From NCBI RefSeq assembly GCF_040869045.1, contig NC_090319.1, forward strand, positions 379,207,601 to 379,271,600: DNA of 64,000 nt, given 5' to 3'. A model generated the notes under the pieces. That model was given only the letters and a program-made list of their open reading frames with translations, made no database searches and had not been told where the DNA came from. How positions within the stretch are numbered: the stretch's first letter is position 1; every line of letters begins with the position of its first letter. A program made the translations under genes and the position numbers. Below, piece after piece: positions 44,226-56,167 of this stretch. This DNA is from Eurosta solidaginis (Eukaryota > Arthropoda > Insecta > Diptera > Tephritidae).

Positions 44226-45109
44226 TCATTTATAGATCGCTCACATACACATATACTATATATTTTAACAATACAGTCTCTCTGAGCCCTTTACGTGCCG
44301 CTTCACCTACCAAAAAAGGGATTTATAATTTCCGTTATCAGCCATGGTTAGTTTTTAAAATTTAACACCACTTAATTCCTTTGAGTCAAATTTGACTCCA
44401 GTAGTGAAATTTGTTGTACAAAAGGAGTTCACAGGCTAGGTTTATACAGCCAATACAGTCTGACAAACCATCGAATGAAGGATATACATATTTTTCTTAG
44501 CCAGTGATGCAGAAATTTATAACAGCCAAACTTTTGTTCAATTTCTACATATCGAAGCATCTTCCTTACCTTGATACCCTTATACAATCGTAGATCTTTG
44601 GTATCATAATTATCTGATCTGTCAGCGTACCTTTCGTCATAGTCGCTTAATGAAAAGTCCAAGTACGATACGATTACGGACCGAGTAGTCTGCGAAAGAC
44701 CTTATTTTTAAACAACTTTGATTTCCACTTCCTGCAGGCTTGTTATTGCCAGGGATCATAACCCCACCACTTTTTTCAAATTGGATATAACCAAACTAAT
44801 AGTGGGGGACCACGATAACTACTTTGAAAATTTCGTTGAGATTGACTGAGAGCTTTGTACACCCAAAGGACACACAAATTTTTATTTATAAGACAGAAAT
44901 AAAAGCACTTTTGCCAAATCCCGAAATGATATCTTTTGTGACTTTTGAATTGTCTCCTTTTATTAATTTAAATATTTGTCTCCCAACTGTAGGGGGTTAC
45001 ACGTCCGTTTTTCATGGTGTCATTAGTATTCATTGATGAAAACCTCCCGTCCCTATCCTAAAATAGAAAGTCGCAACAATTTCTACACTAAGACTTAGAA
45101 ATATCTCTG
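44226..45109. other. No gene recognised; palindromic TGAGTCAAATTTGACTC at 44382
   Basis: The frames 44429-44662 (minus) and 44824-45036 (plus) show no domain. The palindrome at 44382-44398 resembles those at 35.4 and 36.2 kb. Confidence 0.45.
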
Positions 45110-46095
45110 AGCTAAAGATCGGAAACATCACAGGCCAAAAGAAATTATGGGGTTTTGGTGTGTTCACTTTGTACAGATCTCTCTGGGAAAGAGGAAATCC
45201 ATATACTGACCCTGACTCGAATGCTTGGTCTGCGGATGGATCAACAATTGATGACGAAAAAATGGGAGCTGATATCTATAGAAGAAATTGTACTTGCAGT
45301 AGAGAATATCTACGAAGGGGCTTATCCTCTAGGAGTATTCTTTATTTGTCAGACAGCCAGGCAGGCTTGCATGCCTTGCAGTCCTACAAAATTACTTCTA
45401 CGAGTGGATGATAAAACAGCATTCTATAGCCCTTCTGTGGACGACTCGCAAAAGAACACCTAAACAGGGTAACAAAGCAGTTCAGACAAAACTTGATTCA
45501 TTGCCAGGACAAGGCCAAATTGTTTATGCTCTCAGCAACGAGAGTGTCAGACAAACTCATTGATCTAAGCAGATAGGACCTTCGAGTTTTCACTGGGTAC
45601 TATGTTTGCGTATCTAAATAAATAGGAAAAAGCCACATCTCAGCGAAGTCGTTAGTAAAGTCGTATCTCCGGAGACCGATTAAAAAGGTTGTAACGGAAA
45701 AGCTTGTTTTGTGGTCAAAAAAGCTTAAGTTTAATTTATTTATTTAAATTTTACTATTCGCAAAAGATTTAGATTGGTCAATAAGTTTTTTATTTCAATT
45801 ACAATCTTTTCAGTTGAGCTCCTGAGATACGACTTCAATAACAAATTCGCTGAGATACGTTCTTTTTAGCAAAACTTTTAAATTACGACCTTTCTTTTAG
45901 AACAGGTCGATATGGAACATAGTCTGCGATATCAACTTAATAAGTTTAATCTATCCGATACACAAATACGTCGCTTTTGTGAGTTGGAGCATGAAATACC
46001 GGCTCGGGATCTTTGTAAATGTGTCGCTCTTGCAAAGCAGATACTCTCCCACCCAGGTGGCGTGGCTCTTAGTCCTTTCGTGATATGCCATTAAA
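45110..46095 (+). pseudogene. R1/LOA-like LINE RNase H and C-terminal zinc-knuckle relic, interrupted
   Basis: In order: an RNase H block with AWSADGSTIDDEKMGADIY (first Asp; canonical TDGSK) and LYLSDSQAGLHALQSY (third Asp). Then DLRVFTGYYVCVSK near 45580 (canonical LTGHC). After ~300 bp of unrelated sequence (about 45620-45905) the tail resumes: LSDTQIRRFCELEHEIPARD, then LCKCVALAKQ, the C...C...H/C knuckle. The catalytic Glu region is garbled. It is dead by shifts and insertion. Confidence 0.72.
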
Positions 46096-46501
46096 AGGCT
46101 GAAAGATAAAACACAATAAATCTAAATAAAAGTTGAAGTGAATTGAGGCCTAATAATAACAGTAATATCTCAATTAGCTATGCCATGTTTTTCCATTCTT
46201 CGAAAATTCTATATCAAAAAGTGTGATTGGTTTTATCCCAATTAAATTTTTTTCAATACCAATCTGTGTGTAAGTATAACGAGTATAATCAATAATTATT
46301 TCACCTATATTTTAAGGCTTTTTAGCTACCGAAATACAGCTTTCATAAGTGATTCTTTGTTCTTCCCTCTTCTACTGGGTAACTTCGACGGTCGCTACTT
46401 GACACATCAAAAGCAAATGCGTTACCAGCTGTCGCCTTTTGTTGAGAGAAATTCCCATAACCGACATACATTTACTACACATCGTATGCGTTATCATATA
46501 C
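46096..46501. other. Nothing recognised
   Basis: AT-rich flank of the next element, ending with its target duplication ATCATATAC (46493-46501). Confidence 0.5.
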
Positions 46502-48089
46502 ACGGTTGCCACTTTTGGTCCATTTGGACCAAAAATGGTCCCTTCCAACCCCATTTGGTCCGCTGGCCTCTTTTTTCAATTTTGATCCTTTTTAGACAGT
46601 AGCCACGATTTTGGTACTGTTCTTCCTTTTTAACTGAGGTTAAAATTCACAACTCTGCCCACAACCTTTGGCACACTTTCATTCACCCGCGAATAATTTT
46701 CAATTTACTTATGTATATGGAAATCTTGCCACAAAAACTGCTCAGTCAATAAAATGTAGTAGACCAATGACATTTCATAGCAGATATTTTAGGCGAGGCA
46801 TTAATAAGAAAAGTGATGTATCTAAGGGAAAACACATTACAGGGACTTATCAGAAAAAATCTTGTGTTAGTATCCAGATATTTCGATCGGTTATCAAAAA
46901 GTTTTCGTGATATATTTTTTTCATTAGTTGAGCTTAGAAAATTTTTCTCAAATGCACGTGTGCCTCTAAGAAATTTGGAATGTCTTCCACTGATGGAGCC
47001 ATTACGATGGCCGTCGAGTTAAAATTTGAATTAAAGACTAAGTAAAATAATGAAACTAATTGGTTTTATGTTTGATAACACTTTCAAAATTTTTTACAAA
47101 GAAATCCTATGTAAAAATTGCAGCAGTATTGTGGTGTTCCAGAAGTATTGTGGTGTTCCAGGAGTATTGTGGTGTTAAGGCACGCCGAATACTTAAAAAC
47201 TAGGTAGCTTGGCATAAGAAATATTTTAACTGTAAGTAAGGCAGGAATACTTCATGAAAGCGGTAACTTTAAAATTGAACAAATTTACTTTTATATTCAG
47301 ATTTTGAAGCAAATGTAAAAAAGATTTGATTACGAAAGAAGTGTTTTGTGTTTTATTCTTGTAGGTGCAGAACCCCATAAACTTCAAAAAGAATGCTGTT
47401 AACTAATTTCTAGTACCTAACTAAATGTAATCAGGTTCCATTATTGCACAGTTGAAACTCTTAAGACGTTTGATTTTTAATTTAAAGCCTGGGGCAAGAA
47501 TCAGTACATGTGAGTTTTTCAAAAATCACACTTACTAAATCTATTCTTTGGTATGAAATTTCAACATTCAGGGGAAAAAGTAAGCATCATTTATGATTTA
47601 CTGAGTTTTCTCATAGGTCGGCTACACCAAAACGCAAATTTTTGAGCCTTTTCTTACTAAGACCTAACTGCGCTATAAAATTTCTTTCTTTCCAATTAAC
47701 AACATAATGCTGGAACTAAGAGCTTTGTCAGCAAAACGATATTCAAAACGTATAGTTAGTGAATAAAAAATAAAAAAAAAAATAGTTAGTTAGTAATAGT
47801 TAGTGAAGGCATAGACTTATCCTAGAAATTTGAAAATATATTACCTAAAAGTAGTGTTTTTGTTTGTACAGTTTGTATTAAGTCTCCTGTTCGCTAAGTT
47901 TATTAAAATTTTGTATAGGAAAACCTTGAAACATCCTGAAATATTATATTTAACAACGACTACGACACTTTTGCGAATTGCTTGTAGCACAATCAAACAA
48001 AACAAAAATTTGGTCCTTTTTTTCTGAGATTTGGTCCTTTTTTTCTACCAATTTTGGTCCCAAAAGAAAAAAATTGTGTGGCAACCGTA
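46502..48089. mobile_element. 1.6-kb TIR element with 9-bp target-site duplication (Mutator-like candidate)
   Basis: The left end is ACGGTTGCCACTTTTGGTCC and the right end is GTGGCAACCGTA. ATCATATAC occurs immediately outside on both sides (46493-46501 and 48090-48098). TTTTGGTCC is repeated near both ends (46514, 46540, 48008, 48031, 48051). A 9-bp duplication suits the Mutator/MULE group (8-11 bp), but the short TIR is not diagnostic. The interior frame 46813-47022 is unrecognised; no transposase signature was found. Confidence 0.72.
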
Positions 48090-48098
48090 ATCATATAC

Positions 48099-49344
48099 GT
48101 TTACTAAATGAGGTTTACGCATGTACACATAAACACGCACCACTGCCTATGAAGAAGCTAGAAATATTTTACTTACATTTATTCTTTTCAACAATGGAAT
48201 CGCGCCTTTAAAATGATGTTGGTTAATGATGACAAAGGAAAGCTTTTGTTTTTATTGTTGTTGTCTAACAAAATTCTTTCACAAATCTGTGTGTTGATAA
48301 GATTTAAATTAGAAAAGATTAGTAATAACAATAATAAATGGGATGAACATTATATAAACCTTAAGAGAATTGTATTTATCATGCTGTTGGCATATTAAAG
48401 TGAAAAAGTTAGAATGTGAAAAAATAAATGAAGAGAAACCTCTCCTAATATACCCCTCTATTGGGCGCACACCTGCCTTGAACAAACAGTTTTTCGTGCA
48501 TTCGTAAGCGGACGAAGTGACACATATGTATTTGCCAAATAAAAAAGGGGGCTGCCCGAAAAAATCCAATTTTGCATTATATAAACACGTACTAACGTTT
48601 AAGAAGCGTTATTGTCTGTCACTACTTAATAAGGCTTTTATCTAATTGAAAAGTAAGGTTTCCAGATTGCCTGAAGTTAGTTAGGATAGGTTGAACTGGT
48701 CGATCCTTAAGAGCTTCACATAAGTTGAATGTGTCCACAGCGCTATCAAATATTGTAAACCCACCTCCAGAGCCATTAGCTTTGTTATGAAATAGCTAAG
48801 TCCACTTGGAAGGAACTAAAAGTTACCTACGGCCCACGCCACTACCGAATTCTAGAGCAGAAAGTTTGTTTTGACGTGATAAATGATACTTGGAGCTCTA
48901 CGACTTTTTAACTTACATACTTCGTCGATCATATGCAGATGTTGTCTTTTTTCGTAGTTTATCCACCTTTCCGCTTCTATCTATGCCCATATGACGGCAT
49001 GCCTTTAGTCAACATAAGATTTTAAGCTTCCCCCTATTTCAAATCTTCCAAGTGCTCATTTGTACTTTAGCACGTTTCCAACTGTTGTGCTATGCGAGAT
49101 CATGGCCGCAAAAACCGCCTGGTTGTCAATACAGAAGTTTACGCAGTTTTTTCTACAATCTCTGTCAGTTTATACGATCTTGTTACTACCGGATGGGCAC
49201 AGCATAATATAGACCATCTCAGTTTGGCTCCATTATTGTATCGTGTATCGTATCTTTCGACATTTCGGCTCCTTTGACCAACCCTTCCAACTCTACTGAG
49301 GCTCTAAATTCGCAGCCGAGGCAAGTGCTTACATATATTTTAGA
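48099..49344. other. No gene supported; possible LINE-derived debris
   Basis: Around 48690-49320 the composition and short frames (CCACTTGGAAGGAACTAAAA; GACCATCTCAGTTTGGCTCC) hint at old coding sequence, but no motif could be read. Confidence 0.4.
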
Positions 49345-49795
49345 ACATAAACATAATAAAATAATTTTAAAAATTTTTTTAGCTAAACGGTTTTATTGAA
49401 AACAATACTTACATTAAGTAGTAATAATACTAAATGCTAGCAAATAATTAGGTAGGTCCTAGGTACTAGTAATCACACTCCCTATCAATCTACGCCGTTA
49501 ATCAGACAATTAAATAAAAGCGTTGGGCGCGTGAAATTTCTAAAAATGTGAGGCGTAGCATAATCTGATTAAGGTTCAGTTGGTCTTATATATGACTATC
49601 AATAGAAATTTGATGCGTCTAACGCTTTTATTTAATTGTCTGATCAGCGCCCCAGATTGATGTGTGAAAACTAGTACCTAAGACCTACCTAATTATTTGC
49701 TAGCATTTAGTATTATTACTACTTAATGTAAGTATTGTTTTCAATAAATCCGTTTAACATAAAAAAATTTTTTTAATTATTTTATTTTCATGTTT
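49345..49795. mobile_element. Foldback MITE, arms ~195 bp
   Basis: Bases 49345-49540 and 49605-49795 are reverse complements. Examples are AATCAGACAATTAAATAAAA against TTTTATTTAATTGTCTGATC, and CTAGCAAATAATTAGGTAGG against CCTACCTAATTATTTGCTAG. The loop is ~65 bp. It is non-coding. Confidence 0.9.
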
Positions 49796-49959
49796 TTAGT
49801 ATTTATTTAATTGCCTATTATTTCTCATTCTATTTAGTTCATTTAGTGACTCATTATTACAAGGACTCTTTCCTAACAATTTTTTACAATCTAAGTCCTC
49901 AATACATAATCCTTCCAAAGACTTTACGCGACTCTACGCCACGTGTGCTTGTCCCTCCT

Positions 49960-50400
49960 CCAACTCCTAAATATTTTGATGTCATTTCTACCGGACTGTA
50001 TGTAATATTTGTTCCAAATATGAGCCAAATCGGACATCATAGGTCGTTTTCTATTCATGTATGTATTATTTGTTCCAAATATGAGCCAAATCGGACCACA
50101 AATACGATTTTTGTGAATATGTCGATCCTTGCGCCACCTAGCGACGATTTTTTTCATAGGTCGCTTTTTATTCTTGTATGTATTATGTGTTCCAAATATG
50201 AGCGAAATCGGACCACAAATGCAATTTTTTTTTTATTATTGCATTGTTATCGGATTCTGAACTATATTCCAAGTTTCAAGCTTGTAGCTTATCGGGAAGT
50301 TACTTAAATTTCAATTACAAAATTTGTTCACAACGGCCGTGCATGCGGCTGTGCGGCCTGCCTCTCAAGTCAAGCTAGATAAAACCGCTCAAAAATAAAA
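49960..50400. repeat. Fragment related to the 7739-8104 MITE, with internal repeats
   Basis: TTTGTTCCAAATATGAGCCA recurs at about 50008, 50069 and (variant) 50186, each followed by AATCGGAC. From 50265 the text CAAGTTTCAAGCTTGTAGCT and on to ACAACGGCCG matches the interior of the MITE at 7739-8104. The frame 49846-50307 is explained by this repeat. Confidence 0.7.
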
Positions 50401-50911
50401 ATGGTTTTTAAGGTTGTGAGTACTAAATCTATTAACTAATTAAAAAAATGTAAAATAGCGACCCATTCTGTTGAGGAGATACCTCTCTTGAGCGGCAAAA
50501 GTTTGTTGACGGTGAGTTTTCGCCCCAGGCGAAGTTTCACTGTACATATAAATTTGGAATTAATCAATTACAAGCACGCAATGGTACCATAGGTCTTATT
50601 ATTTGTTAGTGCTGTGAATGTGAAATAAAGTAAAAATTGTATCAATGAAACCACCTCAAAAACAAACACAAAAAATCAAAAAGATAATTAGTAAAACTAA
50701 TTAAATCTAATTTAAAGGAAATAAAAATAATTTCAGTTCATCCGCCAGCTCTCTTGAGCATAAACGTGTGTTATACAAACCATGAAAAAACAAAATTTAA
50801 TGTAAAAAACACTGTTAAAAATTTAACGATAAGCAATATTTAAATCTTCTGCAAAATATTCTTCCTCTTCATACGCCCCAACTGTTGCCAACAATTTGCC
50901 AAAGCCACAGC
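50401..50911 (+). other. Upstream region of the beat-like signal exon
   Basis: AT-rich with no TATA box in a sensible place. The bases just before the ATG (GCCAAAGCCACAG|C) could be either 5' UTR or a weak splice acceptor joining an upstream untranslated exon. An initiator-like TTTCAGTTC lies at 50732-50740. Confidence 0.3.
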
Positions 50912-50954
50912 ATGGATTTGGTGCTTTTGCTCTGCTTATTTCTTCTAATAGCGG
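50912..50954 (+). CDS. beat: beat-family gene, exon 1: signal peptide
   Basis: The ATG at 50912 opens MDLVLLLCLFLLIA, a typical short hydrophobic secretion signal. It ends after one base of the next codon at a strong donor (G|GTAAGT, donor GT at 50955-50956). The acceptor at 62867-62868 restores the frame exactly (G + AT gives Asp). An upstream in-frame TTG (50885) is not a better start; the ATG sits directly before the hydrophobic run. The next exon encodes the first Ig domain of a beaten-path family protein, secreted or membrane-bound cell-surface proteins acting in motor-axon guidance and partner matching with the Side family. Confidence comes from the phase match and from the signal-then-Ig order. 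Confidence 0.8.
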
Positions 50955-51591
50955 GTAAGTCGCAGCTTTTCTTAATCTGCATACTTTATTATTTCTTATA
51001 TGTAATTACTTTTTTTTTTGCACTTCAAACTTTTTTAATTGCGAAAAAAAGTTACAAAGTTTGTATATTTGAAATTGCATTTGTATTTGTTCTATTAATT
51101 AATTGCTTTGTTCTTACATATGAATACCATCTGATATATGTATATATGTATGTATGTACTTACGAATTATATACATACATGTCACTGTCGCTGTAGGTAC
51201 AGAAACTTTTCTTTATTTTATTCATTCACAGCTGAAGTTATTGTCATTCAAAGTTAGACAGTATTATTACGTATACACATACAGCAGTCAACACGAAAAT
51301 AACACCGTCCACTTTTATCACATTTCATCAACTAAATTCTTATTTCTCCCATTCTCATTATTTAAAAATAAATTCTTTAAATCTTGCAACTAAAACAATG
51401 CAAACGAATTGCTAAAACGTTTTGAAAAAATACGAAAATTTTGAACTTTCAATTTAGGAATTTTTTGAATGTTATATGAGTATGCAGTAAGTAATTTAAC
51501 TCTGACAATTCTCATTAATTTTTGACAGCTTTTTTCAGTTAAATATTGTTGTTGTTTTTGTAGCAGTGCTTCGTCCAATAGGTCTGACCAA

Positions 51592-51903
51592 TCACAAATT
51601 GTCCTCAATATCCTCTAACGGGAGTCCGGGGAGACTAGCTGTTTCAACCGGGGTGGACCATAATGAAAGAGGTGTTAGAGGCGTTGGTTCCGCATTAAAA
51701 TTGGAGGTATGGTTGGTGTCATGTGGGGACACATTGCAAGCAGGGCATACATTTTGTATGTCGGGGTTGATTCTAGATAAGTAAGAGTTTAACCTGTTAC
51801 AGTATCCAGATCGAAGTTGGGCTAGAGTGACACGCGTTTCCCTAGGGAGTGTGCGTTCCTCTTCCGCATGTTTAGGGTATTGCTCTTTGAGTACTGGATT
51901 CAC
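51592..51903 (-). pseudogene. Jockey ORF2 C-terminal block
   Basis: This 103-residue open stretch includes TLPRETRVTLAQLRSGYCNR, LNSYLSRINPDIQNVCPACN and PHDTNHTSNFNAEPTPLTPL, and ends EDIEDNL before a stop. LAQLRSGYC...CPACN...PHDTNH is the characteristic carboxy end of insect Jockey-type LINEs, with a C-x2-C...H knuckle. It is one of the best preserved parts of this element and useful as a family tag. Confidence 0.88.
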
Positions 51904-53041
51904 CGGGCAATTCCTGGCTTAGAGGTCCGACGCCTGTTTATGGAGTTCACCAAGGACCTGCTTATGTTTTTTGGCTTCACACGGCTGTGATCTCAGGTGC
52001 CGTATTTCCTCATAGTGATTGCGGAGGTGGCTCCTTAAGCCCCTGGGCGGTGTTGGCTCATCAATCAGATGTCTGTTGGGATACCCAGGTTTCTGGGTAT
52101 TCAACAGAAACTGTTTGGTTAGCATTTCATTTCTTTCCTTATTGAGAGTATTCTCGCCTCACTATGTAGATGGTGCTCTGGGGACATAAGGAGACAACCC
52201 GTGGCGGTTCTGGGGGCAGCATTTTGGCAGGCCTGTAGCTTCTTCCAGTGGGTAATCTTTAGGCTTGGCGACCATATCGGGGACGAGTAGCATGCAATCG
52301 GCTGGCCAATTGCTTTGTAAGTGGTAATGAGCGTTTCTTTATCTTTTCCCCAAGTACTGCCAGCAAGAGATTAGAGGATTTTATTACGGCTCTGGATTTT
52401 CGGTACATTTGCGGCTGCATGCTCCCCAAAACGTAGATCCTGATCGAACGTCACACCCAAGATTTTGGGTATAAGATAGTCGGTAGCGTAGTGCTATTGA
52501 CGTGGACGTTCAAAATGGTCGACATTTGGGACGTCCATGTTGTAAATAAAGTCGCCGCTGATTTAGTTGGTGATAATGTCAGGTTTCGCGTGGTGAAGGA
52601 ACTGAAGACATCAGGGAGGTAGCCATTTATTTTGTTATATAGCTCATCGATCTGTGGGCCTGGGCATGTGGCCATTATTGTGCAGTCATCGAAATAGGAA
52701 ACTATAGAAACTCCTTTTGGTGGCGAAGGTAGCTTTTATATGTAAAAGTTAAACAAAAGTGGGGATAGGACACCACCATGTGGCACACCTTGTTTAACTT
52801 TCCTTGGTTTAGATGTTTCGTTTCGAAATTGCACCGATGCCTGCCGAACACCCAGATAATTTGCGGTCCACCTTTAAAGACATGGGGGAAGGGTAGACCC
52901 TTCCAGGTCTTGCAGTAACATGCCATGGTTGACCGTATCAAAAGCTTTAGATATGTCTAGCGAAACGAGTACTGTTCTATGATGGAGTTTTGACTTAAAC
53001 CGCAATTTATCTGGTTGCTGATGGCATTTAGCGCGCTGATG

Positions 53042-53617
53042 CTAATGAGAGGCTAGTGGCAAATTTGCCTTGAAATGGGGCAGCAAAATGGCTTCTAGCG
53101 TCTTAGCTACTGACGATAGCAGAGAAATCGGGCGATATGACTCTCTTATGTTAGCTGGTTTCCCAGGCTTTAGTAGCGGGACCACCTTGTCAATTTTTAA
53201 TTTTTCGGGAATGACAAAGGTGGAAAGAGACAGGTTGAAGACATGTGCTAAATATTTAAAACCATCATTTCCTAGGCTTTTAAGCATCGGTATGGCTATG
53301 CCGTCAGGGCTCATCGCTTCAGATGGTTTAGCTTGACCGATGGCATCCTCAACCTCTTTGGTGGTGATGGTAATTGGGGACGCGCTGAATTTATGATTTT
53401 GCGCGTATCTGTTGGCCCTCCCTCTAGCTTTGTCAACCGTAGAAAGCATTATATATTGTCGACAAAAGGCACTCGCGCATTTTTTCGCATCCGTCAGCAC
53501 TTTATCGCCATAGGCGACGGAAATTTTTTCGTTGTGCTTGGACGGATTCGATAGGGACTTTACGGTGGACCAAAGCTTACCCAACCCGGCAGAGAGGTTA
53601 CAGCTTCTTAGATGCAC
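53042..53617 (-). pseudogene. Jockey ORF2 segment between endonuclease and RT
   Basis: This is a 191-residue open stretch. KLWSTVKSLSNPSK and ASAFCRQYI lead to ITTKEVEDAIGQAKPSEAMS, PDGIAIPMLKSLGNDGFKYL and KIDKVVPLLKPGKPANIRES, then YRPISLLSSVAKTLEAIL. This is the RT N-terminal region (motifs 0-2) of Jockey-type LINEs. The frame breaks just before motif A, at about 53040. Confidence 0.9.
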
Positions 53618-53819
53618 CTCCCGTTATTGGCGGGAATAAAGCGAGCCGCGGCGGATTCAATGACCTTTCGGAAACCACGTTCCCCTTGGCGAGCATCAGT
53701 CGGTATAAGGAGGGCAAAAAAGCGGCTGTCTGTAAGGGATTTATATTCTGCCCACTTTCCTTTTTAAAAGTTTATGAAACTGCGTTTTACAGAGACGATG
53801 AAGCCGGCGGTATGCTCGG

Positions 53820-54152
53820 GCGAGATGAGTATTGGCAAGTGGTCGGATGCCAGTGTTACCATCAGCTGCCAGCTGACGCAGTTTACGAGTCCTGGGCTCA
53901 CGATTTATATATATGGAGAACTGTGGCAGCTTCCTATCATACGAGTGGGGCGTCTTCGTTTATTGTGCAGAACGTCGTTTCTTCTATTGGATCCGCCAAC
54001 ATCTCACCTTTGTTGTCCGCCTGCAAGTTAGAATGCCATAGGTCGTGATGGGCATTCAAATCGCCTAAGATAATTCGATTGTCGCCAATGAGTAACGCAC
54101 GATTATTAGGCCGGTATCCACTAGGGCAGCAGGTGGCAGGAGAGATGTGCAT
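53820..54152 (-). pseudogene. Jockey endonuclease fragment
   Basis: In shifted frames one reads IILGDLNAHHDLWHSNLQAD, then EMLADPIEETTFCTINEDAP, and further on SDHLPILIS. GDLNAHH and SDHLP are the catalytic GDxNxxH and SDH blocks of the APE-type endonuclease that nicks the target. At least two shifts separate them. Confidence 0.85.
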
Positions 54153-54676
54153 GTTGATGATTTCTAGGTTGGCATCGCCTGACCGGACAGATAAGCCATG
54201 ACGTTCCAGGACATTGTCCCTTCAGCCGATGTCGGGATCAAATATATATTATTGCACTGAGTGGTGTATGGAAAACGCGAGACCGCCTCCATTCACGCTC
54301 TAGCGATCTATTCTGTGGATACTGTACCCAGAACTATTCTGCAGAGCAGATCATGCTGTGAGTTTAGTCTCTTGAATCGCAGCAATGCGGATGTTGTGCC
54401 GCCTCATGAAATCGACTATCTCCGTGATCTTGCCAGTTAATCCATTACAGTTTAACTGCAGAATTCTGAAGTGCAACGGGAGACGTCGTCACTCTAGGAG
54501 TAAGTGAGGGATGACTGCGCCTGGGTTGTGAGAGGCTAGCACGCAATTGCTGTTGCGGCCCTGGGACTGGTGGGACCTGGGTAAGCATTGGCGTGCCCGG
54601 TGTATTTGGGTTTGCGACCTGGCAACACGGCGCAATGAAGCCCGTCGGGGGGTTTCCGTCGCGAAGACCAGAACAT

Positions 54677-55045
54677 TTAGCAAATTGGTACCCATTGCGG
54701 CATGGGCTGCATTGGGCGAATGTCGCAAACATATATATTCTGTGTTTGCAGACAGTGCAAAAGGTGGTAGGGACTAAGAGTCTGTTTCCCTGACCTAAGG
54801 CTCAGATCACGGGACGCCCTTGGGCGTGAACAGCAAGGAGCCATAAAAGAATTATTGAAATTACGGGGATGTCTGGTTTTAGGGTCTAACCCTGAACAAC
54901 CTGTCCGATGCAACCATCCCTTACACGAGACACACTGACAAGAGTATGACCGTCCTAAAATATTCTTTTCCGGCAAACACAGCAAAAGCATTTCTCAGGT
55001 CCGGCGTCAGGAGGCGGACCCAGACCTGCAATAGCGAAGGAGGAG
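54677..55045 (-). pseudogene. PHD-like zinc finger at the front of the Jockey protein
   Basis: From about 55040 one frame reads PEKCFCCVCRKRIF. After a shift it continues RSYSCQCVSCKGWLHRTGCS, then NNSFMAPCC. The Cys/His order (C-x-C-x2-C ... C-x2-C ... H ... C ... C-C) suits a PHD-type finger. Such fingers precede the endonuclease in some insect Jockey-type elements. Confidence in the fold is moderate. Confidence 0.65.
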
Positions 55046-56167
55046 AAAAAAGAAAACGTTTTTTTTTTATTGTACTGGTTAATTTACTTAGCGCTAACGC
55101 AATTACAATACCATTTGCGTAATTACAAAGGCATAAATAATAAACTATTTGAGAAAAGAAGCAGAAATTTCCACATAGCACATTGCATGGTACGTAGAGA
55201 AAATGTAAACGCCAACAGTTATACGAAAAAATAAATCGATAACGCAAAAACTTCAACAAACCATTTGAACTTCTTAAATCGATATTGAAAAAGTTGCTAA
55301 GTTATAGTTTTTACAACTTTAATGCAAGTTGTTTTTTTTTTTTCCTTTGCTACTTTCTTGAGCTGCTGCTTTACATAGTAGTTCTTGTTTTCTTTTCTTC
55401 TTGTTCTTCTACGCTATTTTACTTAGTTAAGTAGAGTTTAAAGTTAAATTGCGTTTAAAATGATCGTAATTAGGAATGCTGCCAATGGCGCTGATGACGG
55501 CAACTGACAGTTGTGAAAAAGAACAATAAAAGAAAAACAACAACTATCATACAACAGTTACTAGAGCATTTAACACACAAAAACAGCACAAAAAGTTCTA
55601 AGAGCTGCGTTAAGATTAAGCCGAAGAAGAAGTTTCAGCGCAAATGTAAATGACTTTAAGTGCAACAACACTCACTCCTACATAAATATTAAGACTGGTA
55701 GTCATTTCACACAATCACTATCTCGTCTTGCACATTTCCTTCAACTTATCTTGGTCATTCATTGCTTGTAGTAAATGACAAGCAACTATTTTTTATGAAC
55801 AGTGACTGTCTGGCATCGCTGGGCAGCTGAGTAACAGCAAAGAACGAACAAAACATGCAACCATGTAAAATGGTATAATGACTTTGGAAAAAAGTTTGCT
55901 GTGAACAGCGCTAAACACTGCCAACGTCCATAAAGATTATCGTTATGTATGTATATGTGTGTGTGTATGTAAGATATACTTTAAAAGAATTATAAGTTTT
56001 TAAACCAAAACGGTGGAGTATAAAACGCGTGGTGTTTTGCTCACGAAAAAGAAATGTAGGTTATTAAAAGAGGGCAGCGGAAAAAAATTAAATAATTGTT
56101 GTAATTTTTTTTAATCAATAGGAAAACGTCGTTGTGAAATATTTTGTAACAAAAGTAATTAAATATA
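55046..56167. other. Intronic, transposon-poor, no exon seen
   Basis: AT-rich with CAACA and AACAAC words and a GTGTGTGTATG run at 55959. Nothing coding. The 55440-55820 part looks unique and could hold intronic regulatory sequence, but no motif cluster stood out. Confidence 0.45.

Larger units (their letters stand above)
51546..55045 (-). mobile_element. Nearly whole Jockey-type LINE, degenerate, antisense in the beat-like intron
   Basis: Reading on the minus strand from about 55045 to 51546 gives the whole order: a PHD-like zinc finger, apurinic-type endonuclease, RT domain, and C-terminal block, then a 3' tail GCTACAAAAACAACAACAA. RT motif A is SLDISKAFDTVNH (about 52965-52925), motif B is QGVPHGGVLSPLLF, and motif C is SYFDDCTIMA (canonical YADD, Ala to Phe). 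Numerous frameshifts and stops inactivate it. About 3.5 kb remain. The 5' part of a complete element is probably missing. Confidence 0.9.

Noticed and set aside
49846..50307. 153-residue frame upstream of the beat-like exon as a gene
   Set aside because: It spans internally repeated MITE-related sequence also found at 7.7-8.1 kb and has no domain.
50885..51196. Longer reading of the beat-like exon 1 without splicing, starting at TTG
   Set aside because: The ATG at 50912 precedes a clean signal peptide, and the frame runs into a strong GTAAGT donor followed by non-coding-looking sequence.
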